DNA of 64,000 nucleotides from an uncultured Porphyromonadaceae bacterium (GTDB lineage Bacteria > Bacteroidota > Bacteroidia > Bacteroidales > Muribaculaceae). The DNA is taken from contig UQKE01000003.1 in the NCBI GenBank assembly GCA_900541555.1, positions 1 through 64,000 of the forward strand, given 5' to 3'. Shown here one piece after another: positions 24,627 through 33,165 of the stretch (its first letter is position 1; each line of letters opens with the position of its first letter). The position numbers and the translations under genes are program-made. A model generated the notes under the pieces. It saw nothing but the letters and a program-made list of their open reading frames with translations, had not been told where the DNA came from and searched no databases.

Positions 24627-25658
24627 TTATTTTTTCGTGGTGACGATTTCCACTTTCGAGCCGTTTTTCAGCCGCGTCTGCCCTGCGACGACAACCGTCT
24701 CGCCCTGATTCACGCCGCTCAATATCTCATACTCCGTGCCAATGCGTTGCCCGAGCGTCACTTTGCGATATTCCGCCTTGCCGTCTTTCACGACATAGAC
24801 ATAACGGTCGCCCGAACCCACGAGCTTCTGCACGGCGCGATCCGGAACAACGACACGGGTCTCCGTCCCGTAATTCAGCCTTACGCGGGCAAACATTCCG
24901 GGACGCACGCGCTCGTCGGCGTTGGCTATCATCAATTCCACGGGGAATGTCCGCGTCGCGGGGTCGATGGTCGGATAGATGAGATGCACAATCGCCTTGA
25001 ACGTCTCGTCGCCGTAAACATCAAGCTCGAAATCCACCTCCATGCCTTTTTTTACTTTTGTGAACAATGCTTCCGACACATTGATTTTCAATTTCACCGG
25101 ACGAATTTTCTCAACCGTGAAAATCGGATTCCCGCCGCTATACATGTCGCCCGAATCATAATTGCGGCAGGTGACGATCCCGCTTATCGGGCTCACCAAC
25201 CGTGTATTTTCGACTAAATTCTCGTAATTGCGCCGCGACACATCGTAGGTTGTCTTCTTCGCATCCCATTCCGATTTGGAAGTGCCGCCGATTTTATACA
25301 GCTCGTCGACGCGCTTGAATTCAATTTCGTTGTTTTCCATTTGCAACCGCACTTGGTCCAAATTAGCGGGGTCCATGTCGGCCAACTTCTGGCCGGCTTT
25401 CACGTGGTCGCCCACCTCGACATAGACCTTCTTGATGCGCATTGCCGACTGCGGCGCAATATTGTTTGTCACATCGGCTTCCACCGTCCCCGTAAACGTG
25501 TTGACTTGCTCCACCGGTCGGAAATCGCTTTTCGCCACCTCCACTTTCACGGCTTCATCGCCCGCCTGCGTTGTTGCTTGCTGTTCTTTGCCGGAGCATG
25601 CCGAAATAGCGACAGCCGCCGTCAGAAAAAATCCCTTGATAATTGTATAACGATTCAT
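24627..25658 (-). CDS. RND efflux periplasmic adaptor (membrane fusion) lipoprotein
   Basis: 343 residues. Signal peptide with lipobox (AVAISACSG, Cys21). Has the biotinyl-lipoyl halves (IAPQSAMRIKKVYVEVGDHVKAGQ; LVSPISGIVTCRNYDSGD) around a short helical hairpin and the beta-barrel RVRPGMFARVRLNYG. It bridges the RND pump and TolC. It lies 17 bases before the permease gene and 6 bases after tolC. Confidence 0.94.
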   Translation of the reverse strand: MNRYTIIKGFFLTAAVAISACSGKEQQATTQAGDEAVKVEVAKSDFRPVEQVNTFTGTVEADVTNNIAPQSAMRIKKVYVEVGDHVKAGQKLADMDPANLDQVRLQMENNEIEFKRVDELYKIGGTSKSEWDAKKTTYDVSRRNYENLVENTRLVSPISGIVTCRNYDSGDMYSGGNPIFTVEKIRPVKLKINVSEALFTKVKKGMEVDFELDVYGDETFKAIVHLIYPTIDPATRTFPVELMIANADERVRPGMFARVRLNYGTETRVVVPDRAVQKLVGSGDRYVYVVKDGKAEYRKVTLGQRIGTEYEILSGVNQGETVVVAGQTRLKNGSKVEIVTTKK

Positions 25659-25664
25659 ATCGAA

Positions 25665-27038
25665 TTAATTTTTTACTTGATAATCCGTTCCCATTGTTTC
25701 GTCGAGCATCGCTTTGGCCACCAGAAAATCATAAATCGACTGGCTGCGGTTCATCTGCGCTTGCGTCAATGCCAACTGCGAATCGTTGATTTCAAGCAGC
25801 GTCCCCGCGCCTGTGGCATAACGCTTCTCGGCAATTTCATATCCTTTCCGCGCTTGTTCGATGCCCTTTGCAGCCGATTGGTATTGCATTATGCATGTGC
25901 GCATTTTGTCGACATATTGACGCACGGAAACCATCAACGAACGCTCCGTGTCATAGCGCGTCAGCGACAATTGCTCAATTTGCACTTTCGTCTGTTTCAG
26001 GGTGTTATAGCGTTTGCCGCCGGAAAAAATCGGTATGTTCAACGTCAATCCGAGCATCGAATAAGGATTCCATCGGTAATCTTTGAACTTAAAGTCCTCG
26101 GCCATGGCGTTCCACTGATAGGAAAACGTCAAATCCAAAGTGGGATAGTATGCGGCTTGCGCCTGCTTGCGCGTTTCCACCAATTGCTGATGCTGGAGAT
26201 CCAACTGGCGCAGCGAACTGTTGCCCGCCACCATCGTCGTGTCGACCGACAGATAGTCGGCATACAAATCGCCTTCATAATCGCCAAGCGAACCGGCGCA
26301 ATCTATGTCGAGAGCGAGGTCGACCCCGATCAACGCCTTCAATTGCCACTCGGCAAGAACAATGGCATTCTCTGCGTCGAACATGCTCGGCTCGGCATTT
26401 TTCACCGACACATCGGCACGAATCAAATCGTATTCGGAAGAAAGCCCCTGCTCGTATTTCTGCTTGATGTCGACATAATTGCTCATCGCATTGTCGTAGT
26501 TCTCCTTAAACGTGACGTAAGAATCCTTTGCAAGCAACACGCCGTAGAAGGCTTGACGCACCTGCGACACCATCGACAACTTCGAAGAACGCGATTTTTC
26601 GACAGCCAGCTCCACTTCGTCGGCTGAAATGGCAAGTTGCTTCCACAACTGCGCGCTGATGATGGGAAGCGTGGCGGAAAATCCTGCCGACCAAACATTG
26701 TTGCGGCCCACTTTTATCCCTTCCGACATTTCGCCTTCTCCCATGCCGGGCATGTCGTCGCCGCCCATATACATCACTTGCTTTTGAATCGTGCGATTGT
26801 AAGTAGCGCTGAAATCGATGGTGGGAAACAATTCGGCCAACGAGCCCTTTTTGGCATATTCCTGCTTCGTTATTTCCCAATCGGCCACTTGAACCGTCGG
26901 ATTGTCGGAAAGGGCAATTTCAATCGCCTCGTCGAGCGTAAGATTCAATGTCGAATCCGATTCGGCTGCCGCAACCGGCATCCCCAAGCATCCCGCAATG
27001 GCAATCGTCATGCCAAAACGACAATACATATTCTTCAT
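25665..27038 (-). CDS. TolC-family outer membrane efflux protein
   Basis: 457 residues with a signal peptide (cleavage near VAAAES). Two OEP repeats of long coiled-coil helices are visible; each starts with LDEAIEIALSDNPTVQ-like or QLDLQHQQLVETRKQ-like sequence, and the NIPIFSGGKRYNTLKQ motif is typical. First gene of the tolC-adaptor-RND-PG0541 operon. Only 54 bases separate it from tRNA-Val, and these are filled by a terminator with no recognisable promoter. Confidence 0.93.
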   Translation of the reverse strand: MKNMYCRFGMTIAIAGCLGMPVAAAESDSTLNLTLDEAIEIALSDNPTVQVADWEITKQEYAKKGSLAELFPTIDFSATYNRTIQKQVMYMGGDDMPGMGEGEMSEGIKVGRNNVWSAGFSATLPIISAQLWKQLAISADEVELAVEKSRSSKLSMVSQVRQAFYGVLLAKDSYVTFKENYDNAMSNYVDIKQKYEQGLSSEYDLIRADVSVKNAEPSMFDAENAIVLAEWQLKALIGVDLALDIDCAGSLGDYEGDLYADYLSVDTTMVAGNSSLRQLDLQHQQLVETRKQAQAAYYPTLDLTFSYQWNAMAEDFKFKDYRWNPYSMLGLTLNIPIFSGGKRYNTLKQTKVQIEQLSLTRYDTERSLMVSVRQYVDKMRTCIMQYQSAAKGIEQARKGYEIAEKRYATGAGTLLEINDSQLALTQAQMNRSQSIYDFLVAKAMLDETMGTDYQVKN

Positions 27039-27056
27039 AAATTCTATTTTTTACAT

Positions 27057-27088
27057 AAAAAAAAGAGACCGACATTCTTGTCGATCTC
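27057..27088 (-). terminator. intrinsic terminator after tRNA-Val
   Basis: Minus strand: GAGATCGAC / GTCGGTCTC (one mismatch) with a 6-base loop, then eight T. It lies 4 bases after the tRNA CCA and 18 bases before tolC. Transcription of the efflux operon would have to read through it or start inside this gap. Confidence 0.85.
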
Positions 27089-27092
27089 CTAT

Positions 27093-27170
27093 TGGTGGGC
27101 GTTGACGGATTCGAACCGCCGACCCTCTGCTTGTAAGGCAGACGCTCTGAACCAGCTGAGCTAAACGCCC
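27093..27170 (-). tRNA. tRNA-Val (TAC anticodon)
   Basis: Minus strand cloverleaf of 75 bases plus encoded CCA: acceptor GGGCGTT/AACGCCC, discriminator A, anticodon loop CTTACAA (anticodon TAC, reads GTA and other Val codons), T-loop GTTCGAATC. The CCA is encoded here but not in the tRNA(CAT) at 18084. Confidence 0.96.
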
Positions 27171-27182
27171 GAAATGCGACTG

Positions 27183-27214
27183 CAAAGATAGAGCGAATAT
27201 CGGAATTTGCAAAA
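27183..27214 (-). promoter_or_regulatory. promoter of tRNA-Val
   Basis: Minus strand: TTTTG (27214-27210), a 19-base spacer, TATCTTTG (27190-27183), an exact -7 box 13 bases from the tRNA. It is the only promoter seen upstream of the efflux operon. Confidence 0.75.
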
Positions 27215-27293
27215 CATCGGCAAAGAAATTTTGTCCAAACACAGTTTTTCCCTGTTTTTCAAGCGAAATGCCGACAAAGAATGGGAAAATTGC

Positions 27294-27301
27294 TAACTTT
27301 G
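27294..27301 (+). promoter_or_regulatory. -7 element upstream of lpxD
   Basis: TAACTTTG, exact for TAnnTTTG, 88 bases before the lpxD ATG. No TTG at normal spacing, so a weak or activator-dependent promoter is possible. Confidence 0.5.
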
Positions 27302-27389
27302 CATATTTGATATAGCATAAACTGCATTCGCGCATAAGATTTTCAACTTTCTGCACGCGATTGCACATTTGAAATTTAACCAATACAGA

Positions 27390-28436
27390 ATGGAGTTAAC
27401 GGCTGCACAATTAGCCACCCTTGTCCGTGGAGAAATAGAAGGCGACGCTTCAGTGAAAGTGTCGGCTTATTCAAAGATAGAAGAAGCAAAAGCAGGTTCG
27501 CTTTCGTTTTTAGCCAATCCCAAATACACCCACTACGTTTACAACACCGAGGCTTCCGTATTGCTCGTGCGCAAAGACTTCGTGGCCGAACATCCCGTAA
27601 AAGCCACGCTCATCCGCGTAGACGACCCTTACGCAGCATTGGCCGATTTGCTCGAAATGGCACAAAAAGCCGTTCCGGAAAAATGCGGCGTGGAGCAGCC
27701 GTCGTTTGTGTCGAAAAGCGCGACTATTCCGGAGGATGCCTATATCGGAGCATTTGCCTACATTGGCGAGAATGCACGAATCGGCAAAAAAGCGAAAATC
27801 CATCCGCAATGCTATGTCGGCGACAATGTGGAAATCGGAGAAGGCACGATATTGTATGCCGGAGTGAAGGTCTACGCCGGATGCAAAATCGGCGCGCACT
27901 GCATTGTCCATTCGGGAGCCGTGATCGGCGCCGACGGCTTCGGATTTGCTCCCGAAGGCGAATCGTATAAAAAAATCGAACAAATCGGGAATGTCGTAAT
28001 CGAAGACAATGTGGAAATCGGCGCAAACACGACAATCGACCGCGCCACCATGGGGTCGACAATCATCCGCAAAGGCGTGAAGCTCGACAATCTGATACAA
28101 ATTGCCCACAACGTGGAAATTGGAGAAAATACCGTTATGGCAGCGCAATCGGGCGTGGCCGGATCTGCAAAATTAGGCCGCCACAACATGGTCGGCGGAC
28201 AAGTGGGATTTGCAGGCCACATCAAAATCGGCGATTTCAACCAGTTTGGAGCACAATCGGGCGTGCATTCGGCAATAGGAAACGGCCGCACGCTATTGGG
28301 CTATCCGGCCGTCGACGCACGCATTTTCATGAAGCAAGCGGCCTACCTGAAACACCTTGGCGAAATGGCTTCGGACATTGCGAAGCTAAAAAAAGAATTG
28401 GAAACACTAAAAAACGGCGAAAAGCAAGCGGACTAA
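27390..28436 (+). CDS. lpxD: UDP-3-O-(3-hydroxyacyl)glucosamine N-acyltransferase
   Basis: 348 residues from MELTAAQLA (the in-frame start 21 bases earlier adds an atypical extension). LpxD adds the N-linked hydroxyacyl chain to UDP-3-O-acyl-glucosamine in lipid A synthesis. An N-terminal uridine-binding domain (1-100, with [10 protein letters not shown]) is followed by a left-handed beta-helix of hexapeptide repeats, then a C-terminal helix. The catalytic His lies in [13 protein letters not shown]. First of three consecutive lipid A genes. Confidence 0.95.
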   Translation: MELTAAQLATLVRGEIEGDASVKVSAYSKIEEAKAGSLSFLANPKYTHYVYNTEASVLLVRKDFVAEHPVKATLIRVDDPYAALADLLEMAQKAVPEKCGVEQPSFVSKSATIPEDAYIGAFAYIGENARIGKKAKIHPQCYVGDNVEIGEGTILYAGVKVYAGCKIGAHCIVHSGAVIGADGFGFAPEGESYKKIEQIGNVVIEDNVEIGANTTIDRATMGSTIIRKGVKLDNLIQIAHNVEIGENTVMAAQSGVAGSAKLGRHNMVGGQVGFAGHIKIGDFNQFGAQSGVHSAIGNGRTLLGYPAVDARIFMKQAAYLKHLGEMASDIAKLKKELETLKNGEKQAD

Positions 28437-28489
28437 AAACTCGCATGACTTCTGCCATTTGTTGAAAAATATAAAACAAAACGATCGAT

Positions 28490-29872
28490 ATGAAACAATG
28501 CACTTTGAAAAAACCTTTCACCGTCAAAGGGAAAGGGCTTCACACAGGATTAACGATTGAAGCAACATTCAAACCGGCCCCCGACAATTTCGGACGCAAA
28601 TTTTTGCGGACAGACATCGAAGGAGCCGAACCGATCGAAGCTGTGGCCGAAAATGTAGTCGAAACGTGCCGCGGCACGGTAATTGCTTGCGGCGACGTGA
28701 AAGTGTCGACAATCGAACATGCAATGGCTGCCTTGTATGCGGCAAACATCGACAACTGCTTGGTGGAGCTGAACGGACCGGAAGTGCCGATCCTCGACGG
28801 AAGCGCACGAATTTTCACTGAGAAAATCGAAGAAGCGGGAATCGAAGAGCAAAACGACGACGCGCAAACCTACGTAGTGCGCCATCGCACCATCGTCAAA
28901 GACGATTCGACGGGAGCATCCATCTGCGTAATCCCCGACAATGATTTCTGCATAGATGTCATGATTGAATTCAACTCCATCGTTCTTTCCAACCAATTCG
29001 CCACGCTCGACAATTTGGAAGATTTCAAAGAACAAATCGCATCGAGCCGCACATTCGTTTTTGTCAGAGAAATAGAAGGCTTGGTGAAAAACAACCTCAT
29101 CAAAGGCGGCGATTTGGGAAATGCCATTGTCATCTACGACACACCGGTGGCACAATCGGAACTCGACCGCATTGCCGACATGCTCAACGTGCCGCGCAAG
29201 AAAGTGACAGAGTTCGGATTTATCAACAGCGAAGAATTGACGTTCAAGAACGAACCGGCACGCCACAAACTGCTGGACGTTATCGGCGACGTGGCTTTAA
29301 TCGGCCGCCGCGTGCAAGGACGCATCATCGCCACATGCCCCGGCCACACAATCAACTCTACTTTCGCAAAGAAAGTGCGCAAAGAGTTGAAACGCCAAGA
29401 AGTGCAAGCCCCAATCTACAACCCGAATGCCACGCCCATCATGGACGTAAATCGCATTCGCCAGCTTTTGCCCCACCGCTATCCGTTCCTATTGGTTGAC
29501 AAAATCATTGAGAAATCGGAAAAATATATTGTCGGCGTGAAAAATGTGTCGGGCAACGAACCATTCTTCCAAGGACATTTTCCGGAAGAGCCGGTCATGC
29601 CGGGCGTACTGCAAGTGGAAGCCATGGCGCAAACAGCCGGATTGCTCGTTTTAGGCTCCGTGGACGAACCCGAACGCTACTCCACATATTTCATGAAAAT
29701 CGACAACGTGAAATTCCGTCAAAAAGTAGTACCGGGCGATACCCTGATTTTCCACGTCTCGTTCCTGACGGAATTGCGCCGCGGCTGCGCAAACATGAAA
29801 GGCTATGCGTTTGTCGGCGACAAAATCGTGTCGGAAGCTGAATTCATGGCACAAATCATTAAAAACAAATAG
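28490..29872 (+). CDS. lpxC-fabZ: bifunctional UDP-3-O-acyl-GlcNAc deacetylase / 3-hydroxyacyl-ACP dehydratase
   Basis: 460 residues. Residues 1-300 are LpxC: KGLHTG near the start, a zinc-ligand His in STIEHAMAAL and the other ligands in EPARHKLLDVIGD, plus CPGHTINS. Residues 315-460 are FabZ: LPHRYPFLLVD with the catalytic His and GHFPEEPVMPGVLQVEAMAQ with the catalytic Glu. LpxC is the committed step of lipid A synthesis and FabZ supplies the acyl chain pathway. This natural fusion is characteristic of Bacteroidetes and is a taxonomic marker here. Confidence 0.97.
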   Translation: MKQCTLKKPFTVKGKGLHTGLTIEATFKPAPDNFGRKFLRTDIEGAEPIEAVAENVVETCRGTVIACGDVKVSTIEHAMAALYAANIDNCLVELNGPEVPILDGSARIFTEKIEEAGIEEQNDDAQTYVVRHRTIVKDDSTGASICVIPDNDFCIDVMIEFNSIVLSNQFATLDNLEDFKEQIASSRTFVFVREIEGLVKNNLIKGGDLGNAIVIYDTPVAQSELDRIADMLNVPRKKVTEFGFINSEELTFKNEPARHKLLDVIGDVALIGRRVQGRIIATCPGHTINSTFAKKVRKELKRQEVQAPIYNPNATPIMDVNRIRQLLPHRYPFLLVDKIIEKSEKYIVGVKNVSGNEPFFQGHFPEEPVMPGVLQVEAMAQTAGLLVLGSVDEPERYSTYFMKIDNVKFRQKVVPGDTLIFHVSFLTELRRGCANMKGYAFVGDKIVSEAEFMAQIIKNK

Positions 29873-29883
29873 TTAAGAGGTTT

Positions 29884-30660
29884 ATGAAACAACCATTGGC
29901 ATACATACATCCGGATGCGAAAATCGATCCGAGCGTCGTGATCGACCCATTCGTGACAATCGACCGCAATGTCGAAATCGGAGCAGGAACTCGAATTTCC
30001 AGCAATGTGACTATCATGGAAGGTGCGCGCATCGGCAAAAATTGCACAATTTTCCCGGGCGCAGTCGTCGGCGCTATCCCGCAGGACCTGAAATTCATGG
30101 GCGAAGACACGCTTGCCATTATTGGCGACAACACGACGCTGCGCGAATGTGTCACCGTCAACCGCGGAACTGCTTCGAAAGGGAAAACCGTCGTGGGAAA
30201 CAACTGCTTGATCATGGCTTATTCCCACGTTGCCCACGACTGCGTGGTTGGCGACAACGTAATTATCGCCAACGCCTCCCAAATCGCCGGAGAAGTGCAA
30301 ATCGACGACTTCGCCGTGATCGGCGGTGGGACGATGGTGCATCAATTCTGCCACATCGGGCCGCACGTGATGGTGCAAGGCGGCGCATTGGTCAACAAAG
30401 ACATTCCGCCCTACGTGAAAGCCGCACGCGAACCAATCGCTTATGCAGGCGTCAATTCTATCGGATTACGCCGTCGCGGTTTCACCAACGAACAGATTTG
30501 CGACATTCAAGACATTTATCGCTATCTCTATCTGTCGGGCTACAACAACAGCGACGCCGTGGAACGCATCGAAGCCGAACTGCCGGCAACGAAAGAACGC
30601 GACGAAATCATCCTTTTCGTGCGCAATGCCAAGCGCGGCATCATCAAAGGTTATTTGTAA
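29884..30660 (+). CDS. lpxA: acyl-ACP--UDP-N-acetylglucosamine O-acyltransferase
   Basis: 258 residues, typical LpxA length. Left-handed beta-helix of hexapeptide repeats, with the catalytic His in MAYSHVAHDCVVGDN and the MVQGGALVNKDIPPYV segment that forms the acyl-chain ruler, then a C-terminal helical domain (GLRRRGF). It does the first acylation of lipid A. It starts 11 bases after lpxC-fabZ and ends with a strong terminator. Confidence 0.96.
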   Translation: MKQPLAYIHPDAKIDPSVVIDPFVTIDRNVEIGAGTRISSNVTIMEGARIGKNCTIFPGAVVGAIPQDLKFMGEDTLAIIGDNTTLRECVTVNRGTASKGKTVVGNNCLIMAYSHVAHDCVVGDNVIIANASQIAGEVQIDDFAVIGGGTMVHQFCHIGPHVMVQGGALVNKDIPPYVKAAREPIAYAGVNSIGLRRRGFTNEQICDIQDIYRYLYLSGYNNSDAVERIEAELPATKERDEIILFVRNAKRGIIKGYL

Positions 30661-30685
30661 GCCAGTCGCGTCGCACTCAAACAGA

Positions 30686-30727
30686 AAAACGCCCCAAGTC
30701 TCTTTATGAGCATTTTGGGGCGTTTTC
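30686..30727 (+). terminator. intrinsic terminator of the lpx operon
   Basis: Stem AAAACGCCCCAA / TTGGGGCGTTTT (12 pairs), A-run on one side and T-run on the other, starting 26 bases after lpxA. Confidence 0.9.
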
Positions 30728-30737
30728 TTATTCACCA

Positions 30738-30773
30738 TAAAAAAAGAGATTCCCGCGATGCGAGAATCTCTTT
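30738..30773 (-). terminator. intrinsic terminator of the MurNAc-salvage operon
   Basis: Minus strand: AAAGAGATTC / GAATCTCTTT (10 pairs) with an 11-base centre that itself pairs GCG/CGC, then a T7 run. It lies 27 bases past the SGNH hydrolase stop, back to back with the lpx terminator. Confidence 0.9.
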
Positions 30774-30799
30774 CCGTTTTCTCATAATCCGGCTATCCG

Positions 30800-31465
30800 C
30801 TACTCATTGACGTAAGGAAGCACTGCATCGCGCCACACCAAATAGCCGGCGCCCATAAGATGCAAGCCGTCGTTGGTGAGACCTTTTTTCATGCTTCCGG
30901 TAGACGGATCCACCATTTTGGAATAAAGGTCGATCCACGTGACGCCTTGACGCGCAGCCACTTCTTTCAAAAGCGCGTTTGTCTCCACAATCACTTGTTC
31001 TTTCCCCACCATAGCTCTGTAGCGGTTGAAGCTGTTGTCGATTGGAAGAAGGCTTTGAAGATAGATCTTCGTTCGCGGCGTGCCGGTTTTGATTTTCACA
31101 ATCAACGCTTCCATTGCCGTAGCTATGCTGTCGGGAGTGAGATTGTGGGAAATGTCGTTGACTCCGCCAAGGATAAACACTTTTGCCGGTTTCCCCTTAA
31201 TGACAGGGTCGACACGGTCGGCAAATCCTTGTATCACATCCGACGAAATGCCGCGATTCTTCACATTCGGATTCGCCAACAATTCATGCCACTCGCATCC
31301 GTTCGTTTGGCTGTCGCCAAGAAATACAATATCTGTTTCCGCTATCGGCAACTCCTCGAAAAGAGTGGTACGCTGATAGTAAAACTCGTTGTATTCGTAT
31401 TTCTCTTGCGCAGACATCATTCCAACGCCCAAAAACAATGCAACTGCTATAAAAACGTTTCTCAT
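30800..31465 (-). CDS. secreted SGNH/GDSL hydrolase
   Basis: 221 residues from MRNVFIAVALFLG, with a signal peptide ending near MSAQ. The catalytic blocks of SGNH esterases are all present: GDSQTNG with the nucleophile Ser52, block III GGVND, and the Asp-His pair in NDGLHLMGAGY. Family members remove acyl groups from carbohydrates or lipids. It is the last gene of the run that starts at 46574, 20 bases after murQ, so de-acetylation of peptidoglycan or glycan sugars before uptake is plausible, but this is inference from position. Confidence 0.85.
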   Translation of the reverse strand: MRNVFIAVALFLGVGMMSAQEKYEYNEFYYQRTTLFEELPIAETDIVFLGDSQTNGCEWHELLANPNVKNRGISSDVIQGFADRVDPVIKGKPAKVFILGGVNDISHNLTPDSIATAMEALIVKIKTGTPRTKIYLQSLLPIDNSFNRYRAMVGKEQVIVETNALLKEVAARQGVTWIDLYSKMVDPSTGSMKKGLTNDGLHLMGAGYLVWRDAVLPYVNE

Positions 31466-31485
31466 CGTTTGCAATCGTTTATCTG

Positions 31486-32304
31486 TTAGTGTTCCGAATT
31501 GTAAGCGTCGATGGCGAGTTTCACCGAACCGTGGAACAAAAGCAAGCGCTTTGCCTCGTCGTAAGGCAATCCGAGTTCTTCCGACACCATGCGCGAACCG
31601 CGATCGACGAGTTTTGCATTCGTGAGCTGCATGTTGACCATTTTGTTGCCTTTCACGCGGCCCATTTGGATCATCACTGTCGTCGTGATCATGTTGCAAA
31701 TCATTTTTTGGCCTGTCCCCGACTTCATGCGCGAACTGCCCGTCACGTATTCAGGACCCACGATCATTTCAATGGGAATTTCCGCAACTTCCGACACCGG
31801 AGCGTCAGGATTGCTCGTAATGGCTGCCGTCAAGAGGCCGTGCGAACGCGCTTCTTTCAACGCGCCAATGACATAAGGCGTCGTCCCCGACGCTGCAATG
31901 CCAATCACAGTGTCTTTCTCGTTGATATTGTATTTTTCGAGATCCTTCCAACCTTGCGCCGTGTCGTCCTCGGCTTTTTCCACCGGATTGCGAAGCGCTA
32001 CGTCGCCACCTGCAATCAGACCGATCACCCAACCCGGATCCATGCCGAATGTGGGCGGAATCTCGGAAGCGTCAAGAACGCCGAGACGGCCCGACGTGCC
32101 TGCGCCGATATAGAAAATTCGGCCTCCTTTTTTCATGCGAGGCACAATTCCCGACACCAACTTCTCGATTTGCGGAATCGCTTTTTGCACAGCGTCGGCC
32201 ACTTTATGGTCTTCCGTGTTGATTTCTTCAAGAATTTCCAGCACGGACTTCTTCTCCAAATCGTTGTAGAGAGAAGGTTGTTCGCTGATCTTTACAAATG
32301 CCAT
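31486..32304 (-). CDS. murQ: N-acetylmuramic acid 6-phosphate etherase
   Basis: 272 residues. MurQ cleaves the lactyl ether of MurNAc-6-phosphate, giving GlcNAc-6-phosphate and D-lactate in the cytoplasm. The SIS-domain signature IGAGTSGRLGVLDASE (with the catalytic Glu region ASEIPPTFG), AASGTTPYVIGAL and GSSRMKSGTGQKMICNM are diagnostic. It follows the BadF-type kinase by 18 bases, the same kinase-etherase pairing described as murK-murQ in Tannerella forsythia. Confidence 0.97.
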   Translation of the reverse strand: MAFVKISEQPSLYNDLEKKSVLEILEEINTEDHKVADAVQKAIPQIEKLVSGIVPRMKKGGRIFYIGAGTSGRLGVLDASEIPPTFGMDPGWVIGLIAGGDVALRNPVEKAEDDTAQGWKDLEKYNINEKDTVIGIAASGTTPYVIGALKEARSHGLLTAAITSNPDAPVSEVAEIPIEMIVGPEYVTGSSRMKSGTGQKMICNMITTTVMIQMGRVKGNKMVNMQLTNAKLVDRGSRMVSEELGLPYDEAKRLLLFHGSVKLAIDAYNSEH

Positions 32305-32322
32305 GATTTTCTTCTGTTTTAT

Positions 32323-33165
32323 TTAATTTGAATGATATTTCAACAATCCTTCCATCGGGCTCTTGATAACCACCCCGATTGTAATGTCGAGCGCTTTTGC
32401 TGCTTCGGCAAGCACATCGCGATAGTAATAAGCCACCGAACCGACAAAACTTACAGGCATCGACTTGTAGTTTTCGTAGTTCTCAATGTTGCGCACGAAG
32501 AATGCTTTGAACGCATTCAGCACGAGACGATGAATCGACGGCTCTTCGATATTCTTGTTCAAGAATGGCGACAACGAAGCCAAGAAACGGTTTGCAGCCG
32601 GCTTTTTATAAACGGCTTCGATGATTTTCATGCGGTCGAGGTCGTATTCTTTCAAGAACTTATCGCAAAGTTCTTTCGGCAATTGGTTTTTCAACACGTC
32701 GCCGACGAGCAGTTTGCCAAGCACGGCGCCGCTGCCTTCGTCGCCAAGGATATAGCCCAACGGCGACACATTGTCGACAATCTTCTCGCCATCGTAGTAG
32801 CAAGAATTCGAGCCTGTCCCGAGAATGCAGGCAATACCCTTCTCTTTGCCGCACAACGCACGCGCAGCAGCCAACAAATCGGAATTGACGTCGATTGTCC
32901 GAGCCGACGGGATGTTGGCCGCAATCGCCCTGCGCACATTCGAACAGATTTCCTCCGAAAGGCAACCTGCACCATAATAGTACACTTCGTCGATGGCATA
33001 ATCTTTCACTTCCGGAACCAATTCGGCAGCCAAAGTGGCGCGAATTTGTTCTTCCGGCATTAACAAGGCGTTGATGCCGGACGTAAACACTTGTTTTTCA
33101 ACGTGCTTCCCATTGAGGACGCACCAATCGATCTTCGTAGATCCGCAATCTGCTATTAAAATCAT
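32323..33165 (-). CDS. murK: BadF/BadG-type ATPase, probable N-acetylmuramic acid / GlcNAc kinase
   Basis: 280 residues with the ASKHA kinase fold of the BadF/BadG/BcrA/BcrD family: phosphate-1 motif IADCGSTKIDW (4-14), phosphate-2 ILGTGSNSCYY, and the LGYILGDEGSGAVLGK element of amino-sugar kinases such as NAGK and MurK. Placed between a MurT-like transporter (ATGA overlap) and murQ, it would phosphorylate imported MurNAc to MurNAc-6-phosphate, the MurQ substrate. The symbol rests on family plus context; a GlcNAc kinase alone cannot be excluded. Confidence 0.8.
   Translation of the reverse strand: MILIADCGSTKIDWCVLNGKHVEKQVFTSGINALLMPEEQIRATLAAELVPEVKDYAIDEVYYYGAGCLSEEICSNVRRAIAANIPSARTIDVNSDLLAAARALCGKEKGIACILGTGSNSCYYDGEKIVDNVSPLGYILGDEGSGAVLGKLLVGDVLKNQLPKELCDKFLKEYDLDRMKIIEAVYKKPAANRFLASLSPFLNKNIEEPSIHRLVLNAFKAFFVRNIENYENYKSMPVSFVGSVAYYYRDVLAEAAKALDITIGVVIKSPMEGLLKYHSN

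Noticed and set aside
21439-24708. Two long plus-strand open frames (about 500 codons each) opposite the RND pump
   Set aside because: They mirror the RND reading frame; composition is His/Arg/Gln-heavy and no family is recognisable.
30686-30773. Two adjacent palindromes that might be an insertion-sequence end or attachment site
   Set aside because: Each is explained as a stem with a T-run on the strand of the gene that ends before it: back-to-back terminators of convergent operons.
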